A stretch of DNA of 64,000 nt. It comes from RHKX01 sp963839535 (GTDB lineage Bacteria; Actinomycetota; Thermoleophilia; Solirubrobacterales; 70-9). The stretch is taken from assembly GCA_963839535.1 (NCBI GenBank), contig CAWIVF010000006.1:124001-188000 (forward strand), given 5' to 3'. The translations under genes and the position numbers were made by a program. The notes beneath the pieces are model-generated. The model was not told the origin of the DNA. It ran no database searches and saw only the letters and a program-made list of their open reading frames with translations. Below are positions 57,385 through 64,000 of this stretch, one piece after another. Positions within the stretch are counted from its first letter, which is position 1; each line of letters starts with the position of its first letter.

Positions 57385-58472
57385 ATGACACGCCGCAGGG
57401 CTGCCCTCGGCGCTGGCGCTGGTGGCCGCGCTTTTCGGGATGCGGGGCTCCGACGACGAGCCCGCGGAGGACACCGGGGCCTTCTTCGGGGTCTCTCCGG
57501 TCGGCGTGCCGGTCTCGACCGACTTCCCCGGATGGCCGACGGCGGCGTCGGGAGCTACCGGGTGCCGCTCGCGCTGGTCGACCGTGGAGGCGGAGAAGGG
57601 CACCTACGACTGGTCCATCGCCGACTCGGCATCGGCGGAGCTGGCCGGAGGCGGGATCGAGCCGTTGGTGAACGTGTCCGGGACACGCCGCCGGCTACGC
57701 GCCGAAGCTGACGGACCCCCCGACCTCGAGCCCGGAGGCCTTCGACGCCTGGGCCGAGTTCCTCGAGCCGCCGCCGAGCGATACGGGCCGGACGGCACGT
57801 TCTGGACCGGCCTCGCCGAGACCGATCCCGACATCGAGCCCCAGCCGCTGCGTGTCTGGGAGATCTGGAACGAGCCGAACACCTCGCTCTTCTGGACGCC
57901 CGAAGCCGGACCCCGACGCCTACGTGGAGCTGCTGAAGCGCTCCGCGCGAGGTCATCGAGGGCGTCGACCCGGACGCCGAGATCATGGTCGGCGGGATGT
58001 TCGCGACGCCTCAGTCGGACGGCGCCATCGTCTCGTTCGACTTCCTGACCGCGATCTTCGAGAGCGAGGGGGTGGCCGACATCGTCGACCTGGTCGGCGT
58101 GCATCCCTACGGCCCCGACGTCGCGGCGTCACCGATCAGCTCGATCGCACCCGCGAGGCGATCGACGAGGCGGGCGACGACGCCGGCATGTGGGTGACCG
58201 AGCTCGGCTGGGGCTCGGACCCGCAGGTCCCGAACGACCTCGCCAAGAGCCCCGAGGAGCAGGCCGAGCTGCTGTCGGAGACCCTCGGCACGATGTACGA
58301 CGGGCGCGAGAAGCTGGGGCCTGCGCGGCGCGATCTGGTTCACCTGGCGCGACAGCGACGTCAAGATCGGCGCCTGTGTCTGTGGTGTCAGACCGCCGGG
58401 CTGCTCGATCCCGACGGGGACAGCAAGCCGTCGTGGCTGGCGTTCACCGAGTTGACGGGCGGCGAGCCCTAG
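57385..58472 (+). pseudogene. Second clan GH-A-like glycoside hydrolase, frameshifted
   Basis: From ATG 57385, pieces across several frames give an N-terminal hydrophobic segment (ALALVAALFG), FFGVSPVGVPVSTDFPGWP, KGTYDWSIADSASAELAGGG, and the acid/base motif RVWEIWNEPNTSLFWTPE. VDLVGVHPYGPDVA, MWVTELGWGSDPQVPND (nucleophile Glu) and LCLWCQTAGLLDPDGDSKPS follow. It parallels the hydrolase at 50413 block by block, so the two are paralogues bracketing the polysaccharide locus. Unlike that one, no lipobox Cys is seen. Substrate unknown; trimming of the local exopolysaccharide is inferred. Confidence 0.68.
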
Positions 58473-58508
58473 GCCTCGAGTCGCGCCGGGGGACGGGGCG
58501 CGGGGTGC

Positions 58509-58784
58509 TCAGGAGCCCCCGGCCATCGCCGGGAGGATGACGACCGTGTCGGTGTCCTTCACCGCGGTGTCGAGGCCGCCGAGGAGCCGCACGTCCTCGT
58601 CGTTGAGGTAGACGTTGACGTAGCGGTTGAGATCGCCGCCCTCGTCGAAGAGCTGCCTGGAGACGTCCGGGTGGGCGCTCGCAAGCGCCTTCAGCACGCC
58701 GCCGACGTCGTCGCCGCCGACCTCGACGAGCGACTCGCCGTTGGTCTGGGCGCGCAGGACTGGTGGGATCTTCACCTTCGGCAC
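58509..58784 (-). CDS. cysO: CysO-like sulfur carrier (MoaD/ThiS fold)
   Basis: The 91-residue ubiquitin-like protein reads KIPPVLRAQTNGESLVEVGG at the start and RYVNVYLNDEDVRLLGGLDT and VVILPAMAGGS at the end, very close to the mycobacterial CysO pattern (NIYVNDEDVRF...ILPAVAGG). The C-terminal Gly-Gly is thiocarboxylated for cysteine synthesis; here one extra Ser follows Gly-Gly. GTG 58784 overlaps the moeZ stop by 13 nt, so the two are cotranscribed. Its partners CysM and Mec are encoded at 46.4-47.8 kb. Confidence 0.88.
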   Translation of the reverse strand: MPKVKIPPVLRAQTNGESLVEVGGDDVGGVLKALASAHPDVSRQLFDEGGDLNRYVNVYLNDEDVRLLGGLDTAVKDTDTVVILPAMAGGS

Positions 58785-60007
58785 GAGCGGAACCCTAGAG
58801 AACTGACGATCAGCCCGCGCAGAAGAGCGTCGTAGTCCGGGAACTTGCCCAGATCCTCGTCGGCGACCTCGGGGGCGTTCGGGCCGCAGATCGGGCAGTC
58901 CGGATCGCGGCGGACCTTGAGCTCGGTGAACTCGGTGCCGAGCGCCTCGAACAGCAGCAGGCGGCCGATCAGCGGCGTGCCCTGCCCGATCACGAGCTTG
59001 ACGACCTCGAGGGCCTGCAGCATCCCCATGATCCCCGGCAGCACGCCGAGGACCCCGGCGGCGCCGCAGCTCGGCGCCAGCTCGGCCGGGGGCGGGGTCG
59101 GGTAGAGGCAGCGGTAGCACGGGCCCTCGAACGGGACGAAGGTCGAGATCTGCCCGTCGAAGGAGAGGATCGAGGCGGACACGACCGGCTTCTTCAGGCG
59201 CACCGAGGCGTCGTTGAGGAGGTAGCGGGTCGGGAAGTTGTCGGCTCCGTCGACGACCACGTCGTACTGCGAGAGCAGCTCGATCACGTTGCCGGAGTCC
59301 ATGCGGAGGTTGTGCTCGACGACCTTGACGTCGGGGTTGAGCGCCTCGATCGCGCGGCGCGCGGACTCGGTCTTCGCCATCCCGATGCGCTCGGTGTTGT
59401 GGATCACCTGACGCTGGAGGTTGGAGGAGTCGACGACGTCGTCGTCGATCAGGCCGAGCGTGCCGACGCCGGCGGCGGCGAGGTAGAGCGCGGTCGGCGA
59501 GCCCAGCCCGCCCGTGCCGAGCAGCAGGACCTTCGCGTCGAGCAGCTTGAGCTGCCCCTCGAGGCCGATCTCGGGAACCAGGACGTGGCGCGAGTAGCGC
59601 TCCTTCTGCTCCTGGGTGAGCGATCGCGGGGTGACCACCGGCAGGCCGCGGTCGCGCCAGAGCGTGATCCCGCCGGCCATCGAGGCGACGTCCTCATAGC
59701 CGAGCTCGTCGGCGAGGGTCTTCGCCGCCAGGGCGGAGCGCTGGCCGGAGGCGCAGTAGAGGATGACCCGCTTCGAGCGATCCGGGACGAACTGCTCGAT
59801 CCGCGACTCGAGGTGGCCGCGCGGCACGTGGATGGCGCCCTCGATGTGGCGCTCCTCGAACTCGTGCTGCTCGCGGACGTCGACGAGCGCCACCTCGGCG
59901 CCGTCGAGCTCCTCGGCGGCCTCGGGCGGCTGCACCTCCTCGATCGCCTCCTTCGCACGGGAGATCAGGTCGGCGCCGCTGGCTCGGGTCTTCGTCTCTG
60001 GCGTCAC
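58772..60007 (-). CDS. moeZ: Sulfur-carrier adenylyltransferase/sulfurtransferase (MoeZ-like, rhodanese first)
   Basis: The 411-residue protein has an N-terminal rhodanese domain (residues about 30-120; LVDVREQHEFEERHIEGAIH; catalytic Cys in LYCASGQRS) and a C-terminal MoeB/ThiF domain. The latter shows SRHVLVPEIGLEGQLKL, nucleotide loop GTGGLGSPTALYLAAAGVG, RQVIHNTERIGMAKTESA, and zinc-site pairs CYRC and CPIC. The loop Cys in LAPSCGAAGVLGVLPG is also present. It adenylates the carrier C-terminus and then thiocarboxylates it. Mycobacterial MoeZ has the two domains in the opposite order. The last residues (GFRSCRR) run over the cysO start. Confidence 0.9.
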   Translation of the reverse strand: MTPETKTRASGADLISRAKEAIEEVQPPEAAEELDGAEVALVDVREQHEFEERHIEGAIHVPRGHLESRIEQFVPDRSKRVILYCASGQRSALAAKTLADELGYEDVASMAGGITLWRDRGLPVVTPRSLTQEQKERYSRHVLVPEIGLEGQLKLLDAKVLLLGTGGLGSPTALYLAAAGVGTLGLIDDDVVDSSNLQRQVIHNTERIGMAKTESARRAIEALNPDVKVVEHNLRMDSGNVIELLSQYDVVVDGADNFPTRYLLNDASVRLKKPVVSASILSFDGQISTFVPFEGPCYRCLYPTPPPAELAPSCGAAGVLGVLPGIMGMLQALEVVKLVIGQGTPLIGRLLLFEALGTEFTELKVRRDPDCPICGPNAPEVADEDLGKFPDYDALLRGLIVSSLGFRSCRR

Positions 60008-60082
60008 TTCAGAAAGTATAGCGATGGAGGAAGCAGCGGACGAAGGCCGGCTCCGCTCCCCGCTGTCGCGTCCTGCGTGCCG

Positions 60083-60943
60083 CTAGCCGAGCGCCGGGCG
60101 CATCTGCCGCAGGCGGCGGACGCGCTCCTCGATCGGCGGGTGCGTGCTGAACAGGTTGGCGACGCCCTTGCCGGAGAACGGCTTGACGATGTACATGCAC
60201 TCGGTCGCCTGGTTGACCTGCATCGGCATCGCCTTGCTCCCCTCCTCGAGCCGCAGCAGAGCGGAGGCGAGGCTCTCGGGGTCGCCGGCGAACTGGGCGC
60301 CCGTGGCATCGGCCGCGTACTCCCGCTGGCGCGAGATCGCGAGCTGGATGATGCTCGCCGCGATCGGGGCGAGCAGGACCAGGGCGAGCGAGGCGATCAG
60401 GCTGAGCGGGCTCTCGTCGTCGCCGCCGAACCACATCAGCATGTAGGCGAGGTAGGTGATGGCGCCGCCGATCCCGGCCGCCACGGCCTGGGTCAGGGTG
60501 TCGCGGTTGTTGATGTGGGCGAGCTCGTGGGCGATCACGCCGCGAAGCTCGTTCGGCGAGAGCAGCTTCGTGATGCCGGCGGTGACGGCGACCGCCGAAT
60601 GCGCCGGGTTGCGGCCCGTGGCGAACGCGTTCGGCTGCGCCTGCGGGATCACGTAGAGGGCCGGCATCGGCATCTTCGCGTTGCTGGTCAGCTCCCGGAC
60701 CATCGCGTAGATCTGCGGCGCCTGCTCCTCGGTCATCGGCTGCGCGCCGCTCATCTTCAGGGCGATCTTGTCGCTGAACCAGTACATGCCCAGGTTGAAC
60801 GCGAGGGCGATGAAGAGGAACATCAGCGCGGTCTCGGGACCGCCGATCAGGGCGCCGATGACGACGAGGAGACCGGTCAGGCCTGCGAGCAGCGCGGTCG
60901 TCCTGATCATGGCTGAGAAGTTGGACCTGCGCGTGGTGTTCAT
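60083..60943 (-). CDS. htpX: Membrane zinc metalloprotease HtpX
   Basis: The 286-residue M48 protease has two N-terminal spans, the zinc motif IAHELAHINNRDTL (HExxH), two further spans, and the third ligand Glu in SRQREYAADATGAQF. NPAHSAVAVTAGITKLL and STHPPIEERVRRLR are family blocks. It degrades misfolded membrane proteins from the cytoplasmic side. ATG 60943 follows GGAGG. The gene is intact. It is divergent from the histidine kinase gene, about 105 nt away. Confidence 0.93.
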   Translation of the reverse strand: MNTTRRSNFSAMIRTTALLAGLTGLLVVIGALIGGPETALMFLFIALAFNLGMYWFSDKIALKMSGAQPMTEEQAPQIYAMVRELTSNAKMPMPALYVIPQAQPNAFATGRNPAHSAVAVTAGITKLLSPNELRGVIAHELAHINNRDTLTQAVAAGIGGAITYLAYMLMWFGGDDESPLSLIASLALVLLAPIAASIIQLAISRQREYAADATGAQFAGDPESLASALLRLEEGSKAMPMQVNQATECMYIVKPFSGKGVANLFSTHPPIEERVRRLRQMRPALG

Positions 60944-61048
60944 CGTCGAATGCCTCCTCTGGGGGCGTCTGTGTGTCCCCAATATTGCCAAACGGCGTAA
61001 ACCGGTCCTAAGGTCGGAGGCCGGTTCCGCCGATTCAGCGAGGGAACG

Positions 61049-62008
61049 ATGCGCAACGGCCGACTCCTCACCCAGGTGCTCGTCATCAACCTGACGTTGA
61101 TGGCGGCCGCCGTCATCTCGGTTTCCTTCGCCTCCGACCCGTCCGGCTCGCTGAGCGACAGCGCCACGGTCGGCCTCGTGCTGAGCCTCTCGGTCGCCGC
61201 GATGGTCGGGATCAACTTCCTGCTGCTGCAGCGGCGCTTCGAGCCACTCGAGCGTCTGGTCGAGCAGATGGAGAACGCCGACCTGAACACCGCGTCCGAT
61301 GGCGAGGACCTCCCACCCCTCGAGGGCTCGCAGGAGGTGCAGCGCCTCGATCGCACGTTCCGCGCGATGCTCGCCCGGCTCGAGGCCGAGCGCCGCCGCA
61401 GCGCCACCGCCGCTCTCGCCGCCCAGGAGCGGGAGCGCTCGCGAATCGCGCTCGACCTGCACGACGAGGTCAACCAGGCGCTCACCGGCCTCCTGCTGCG
61501 GCTCGAGACGCTGCGCCGCAAGGCGCCGGCCGAGCTCGAGGAGGAGCTCGAGCAGACGAGCGCCGTGGCCGCCGCCGCGATGGAGGAGCTGCTCGCGCTG
61601 GCCCGTCAGCTGCGCCCCACCTCGCTCGACGACCTCGGCCTGGCGGCCGCGCTCGGCAGCCTCTCCGAGGAGATCGGCAGGCGGACCGGCATCACGACCG
61701 ACTTCCAGTGCAAGGGTGACTTCTCCCCCGTCCCCGACGAGGTCCAGCTCGTCGCCTACCGGGTCGCGCAGGAGGCCCTCTCGAACGCGATCCAGCACGC
61801 CCAGCCCAAGCACCTGCAAGTGCGCTTGCAGCGCCTCGGCGAGGGGCTCGAGCTGCGGGTCACCGACGACGGGGCCGGATTCGAGCCCACCACCTCCAAC
61901 GGCGGCCTCGGTCTGGCCGGAATGAGGGAGCGGGCGATGCTCGTCGGCGGCGCCGTCGAGATCGCCTCGCGGCCGCGAGTCGGCACGAAGGTCAGGCTGA
62001 CGGCCTGA
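61049..62008 (+). CDS. Sensor histidine kinase, NarL-partner type (HisKA_3)
   Basis: The 319-residue protein has two spans near the N-terminus (VLVINLTLMAAAVISVSFAS; TVGLVLSLSVAAMVGINFLL), a HAMP-like linker, and the phospho-acceptor helix RSRIALDLHDEVNQALTGLL with the His. The ATPase shows AYRVAQEALSNAIQHAQPKH (N-box), DDGAGFEP and GGLGLAGMRERAMLVGG. The sensor loop is only about 20 residues, so it probably senses a membrane or intramembrane cue. The response regulator starts 47 nt later. Confidence 0.9.
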   Translation: MRNGRLLTQVLVINLTLMAAAVISVSFASDPSGSLSDSATVGLVLSLSVAAMVGINFLLLQRRFEPLERLVEQMENADLNTASDGEDLPPLEGSQEVQRLDRTFRAMLARLEAERRRSATAALAAQERERSRIALDLHDEVNQALTGLLLRLETLRRKAPAELEEELEQTSAVAAAAMEELLALARQLRPTSLDDLGLAAALGSLSEEIGRRTGITTDFQCKGDFSPVPDEVQLVAYRVAQEALSNAIQHAQPKHLQVRLQRLGEGLELRVTDDGAGFEPTTSNGGLGLAGMRERAMLVGGAVEIASRPRVGTKVRLTA

Positions 62009-62055
62009 CCTGCCGATGAGACCTGCATGAGCTTCCCAACGTCACACCTGAGCCG

Positions 62056-62684
62056 ATGCGCGTCCTGATCGCCGACGACCACGGGATCGTCCGCTCCGGG
62101 CTGCGGATGCTGCTCGACAGCGTCGACGGGATCGACGTGATCGGCGAGGCCGCCGACGGCATCGAGGCGCGCGACATCGCTGTCCGCGAGCGTCCCGACC
62201 TCGCGATCCTCGACGTCAAGATGCCCGGCCTCACCGGCCTCGAGGCGACGCGCGAGATCCGCGCCCAGGCCCCAGAGGTCGCCGTGCTGATCCTCTCGAT
62301 GCACGAGGAGGAGCGCTACCTCTTCGAGGCGCTGAAGGCCGGCGCCTCCGGCTACGTCCTCAAGCGCGCCGCCGACCGCGAGCTGATCGACGCGATCCGC
62401 GCGGTCGAGCGCGGCGAGCCGTTCCTGACCCCGAAGCCCAGCAGGCCCTGATCCGCGACGTCCTCGGCGACGGCGAGCGCCAGCAGGAGGAGCTGACCCC
62501 CCGCGAGGAGGAGGTCGTGAAGCTCGTCGCCGACGCGCACACGAACAAGGAGATCGCCGAGCTCCTGGGCCTCGCCGAGAAGACCGTCGAGAACCATCGC
62601 TCCAACGCGATGCACAAGCTCGGCATGCGCGACCGGGTCGAGCTGGTCCGCTACGCGATCCGCCGCGGCCTGATCGAGCCCTGA
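62056..62684 (+). pseudogene. LuxR/NarL-family response regulator, one frameshift as read
   Basis: The receiver domain reads cleanly from ATG 62056: RVLIADDHGIVRSGLRMLLD, the phosphorylated Asp in LAILDVKMPGLTG, and KAGASGYVLKRA. A stop appears at about 62450 after PFLTPKPSRP. The next frame carries on with LIRDVLGDGE, then ELTPREEEVVKLVADAHTNK and EIAELLGLAEKTVENHRSNA, the LuxR helix-turn-helix, ending at 62684. One indel near 62440 restores a normal protein of about 208 residues. It is paired with the upstream kinase. Confidence 0.9.
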
Positions 62685-62715
62685 GGCGGAAGCCTCCCCT
62701 CGGTACCTTGCGGCG

Positions 62716-63366
62716 ATGGACGCGCCGCCGGACGCCGTCGAGACCGTGAGCCTGCACGACGGCTCCGTCGTGGAGGTGCGCCAGGTCCAGCCGGACGACA
62801 AGGCGGCGCTGGCCGCCGGATTCGAGCGGCTCAGCCCCGAGTCCCGCTACCGGCGCTTCTTCTCGCCGCTGAAGCGACTCAACGAGTCCGACCTCCGCTA
62901 CCTGACGGAGGTGGACCACAGCGACCACGAGGCGCTGATCGCGATGAGCACTGGTGGGGAACCGGTGGGCGTAGCCAGGTACGTCCGCGGCGAACGGCCC
63001 GAGGAGGCCGAGGTCGCGGTGACGATCGTCGACGACTGGCAGGGCCGGGGCGCCGCGACCGCGCTGCTCGAGCGGCTGGTCGAGCGGGCGCGCGCCAACG
63101 GCATCGAGCGGTTCCTCGCCGTGGTCCTCGAGGAGAACGCCGACGCGATCGAGCTCTTCCGCGCCCTCGCCGCCGACGACCCGAAGCCGCGCCGCACGGC
63201 CGCCGGGCAGGTCGAGCTGGTCCTCGAGCTGCCCAGCGACGGCGTCTCCGGGACGATGCTCGGCCGCGCCCTGCGCAGCGCCGCCAGCGGCCGGGTGATG
63301 ATCCACCCGTGGCGGCTGCTCAAGCGGCGGCTCCAGGCTTCGTACGGCGAGGAGCCCAGAGGGTAA
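62716..63366 (+). CDS. GNAT-family N-acetyltransferase
   Basis: The 216-residue protein opens VSLHDGSVVEVRQVQPDDKA, then FERLSPESRYRRFFSPLKRL, as in the GNAT module of Pat-type protein acetyltransferases. The acetyl-CoA loop is in VTIVDDWQGRGAATALLERL (Q-x-x-G-x-G/A). A C-terminal basic tail (HPWRLLKRRLQASYG) is unusual. Regulatory or substrate specificity is unknown; protein lysine acetylation is possible by similarity. Confidence 0.85.
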   Translation: MDAPPDAVETVSLHDGSVVEVRQVQPDDKAALAAGFERLSPESRYRRFFSPLKRLNESDLRYLTEVDHSDHEALIAMSTGGEPVGVARYVRGERPEEAEVAVTIVDDWQGRGAATALLERLVERARANGIERFLAVVLEENADAIELFRALAADDPKPRRTAAGQVELVLELPSDGVSGTMLGRALRSAASGRVMIHPWRLLKRRLQASYGEEPRG

Positions 63367-63394
63367 AACCGACCGGATCGCTAGGATTTAGCCG

Positions 63395-63883
63395 ATGCTG
63401 TTCTCGACCAAGGCGGAGTACGGAATCCGGTTGATGGTTGCCCTGGGCCGGCGCGAGGGCGAACGCCCCGCGGCGCTCAGCTCCCTCGCCGACGACGAAT
63501 CCCTGCCGCTCTCCTACCTCGAGCACCTCGTGGCGAAGCTGCGGGACGCCGGCCTGGTCAGCTCCCAGCGCGGCGCCCACGGCGGCTACCGACTGGCCCG
63601 CCCGGCGGCGGAGATCCTGATGCTCGAGGTCGTCGAGGCGCTGGAGGGGCCGATCGTCCCGATGGACTGCTTCCTCGGCGAGGGCGAGGGCCGGGTCCTC
63701 TGCTCGCACACCGACGACGGCGACATCGCCTGCTCGACGAAGCTGCTCTGGACCCGCGTGCACGGCAGCATCACGCGCGCACTCGCCGGGACGACCCTCG
63801 GCGAGCTGGTCGAATTCGAGACCCGGGAGAGCCGGCCCACGACGCCGAAGCTCCCCTCCCCCACCCACGCCGGCGCCGTCTGA
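63395..63883 (+). CDS. Rrf2-family regulator with cysteines, likely controlling the SUF locus
   Basis: The 162-residue Rrf2 protein has FSTKAEYGIRLMVALGRREG, PLSYLEHLVAKLRDAGLVSS and QRGAHGGYRLARPAAEILML. Three C-terminal cysteines (MDCFL, VLCSH, IACSTKL) spaced 11 and 10 residues could ligate an Fe-S cluster. The adjacent downstream gene is sufC-like, so it is probably the SufR/IscR-type sensor of Fe-S status for this locus. ATG 63395 lies 28 nt after the GNAT stop. Confidence 0.88.
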   Translation: MLFSTKAEYGIRLMVALGRREGERPAALSSLADDESLPLSYLEHLVAKLRDAGLVSSQRGAHGGYRLARPAAEILMLEVVEALEGPIVPMDCFLGEGEGRVLCSHTDDGDIACSTKLLWTRVHGSITRALAGTTLGELVEFETRESRPTTPKLPSPTHAGAV

Positions 63884-63916
63884 GCGCCGGTCAACCACCG
63901 CAAGACTGGAGCAAAA

Positions 63917-64000
63917 ATGGCCGATCTGGAGATCAAGAACCTGCACGTAGCCGCCGAGGAGAAGCAGATCCTCAAGGGCCTCGACCTCGAGGTGAGCCGC
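63917..64000 (+). CDS. sufC: Fe-S assembly ATPase SufC, cut by window edge
   Basis: The first 28 residues read ADLEIKNLHVAAEEKQILKG then LDLEVSR, the standard SufC opening. The ATG at 63917 follows GGAGC. The rest lies outside the window. SufC powers the SufBCD scaffold for Fe-S cluster assembly. Position after a cysteine-bearing Rrf2 gene supports the call. Confidence 0.85.
   Translation, partial: MADLEIKNLHVAAEEKQILKGLDLEVSR

Overview
The window is GC-rich DNA with tightly packed genes, many joined by 1 to 4 nt stop/start overlaps. Gene content suggests a soil actinobacterium, probably class Thermoleophilia (Solirubrobacterales-like). The evidence is a lexA gene with an actinobacterial GAAC-N4-GTTC SOS box, a Mycobacterium-like Mec/CysM/CysO/MoeZ cysteine route, DUF1800/DUF1501 genes, a System I cytochrome c maturation set, and many small exported proteins. 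The taxonomic placement is inference; no rRNA is present.

Layout. 1-2.1 kb: two exported proteins on the minus strand (an FG-GAP-like repeat protein cut by the left edge, and a matrixin-type protease). 2.6-4.7 kb: a quinone-detoxification-like module (esterase and ring-cleaving dioxygenase) divergent from a MarR regulator, with two palindromic operators between them. 4.8-9.9 kb: a YyaL-type thioredoxin protein, then a DUF1800-DUF1501-cupredoxin operon. 10-14 kb: glutamine synthetase, an AhpD-fold protein, RNase P RNA, lexA with its SOS box, tRNA-Leu. 14.3-20.1 kb: Rrf2 regulator, lipoprotein, chromate transporter, and the sulfate ABC importer cysPTWA. 20.4-26.7 kb: a solute-binding protein, secG, cytochrome c maturation genes on both strands (ccmI-like, ccmF, ccmE; ccmG-like, ccmH), an SDR and tRNA-Gly. 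26.7-32.3 kb: a large secreted protein, small roadblock-type genes, a cation efflux protein, rdgB, rph, a pilin-like protein. 32.4-45 kb: a very long coiled-coil/HhH protein, an HDAC-family deacetylase, nadB, hydantoinase A/B, DUF1802, DUF1152, a sulfatase. 45-50.4 kb: degenerate peptidase, DUF2007, mec, cysM, and a polar amino acid ABC importer. 50.4-58.5 kb: an exopolysaccharide locus (GT4, GT2, sugar-phosphate transferase, Wzy-like polymerase) flanked by two related glycoside hydrolases. 58.5-64 kb: cysO, moeZ, htpX, a two-component pair, a GNAT, and the start of a SUF locus (Rrf2, sufC).

Functional threads. Sulfur is the main one: sulfate import, O-phosphoserine-type cysteine synthase with its JAMM protease, the sulfur carrier and its activating enzyme at a second site, and Fe-S assembly at the right edge. 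A second is extracytoplasmic redox and envelope work: Ccm, cupredoxin, DUF1800/DUF1501, SecG, HtpX, exopolysaccharide.

Quality caveat. About twenty genes can be read only by assuming one or more 1-nt frameshifts, including usually conserved ones (ccmE, cysP, hyuB, a response regulator). The breaks cluster at 6.9-9.6 kb and 50.5-58.4 kb. Long-read indel error is the simplest explanation. Broken genes are typed 'pseudogene' only because the frame is broken as read.
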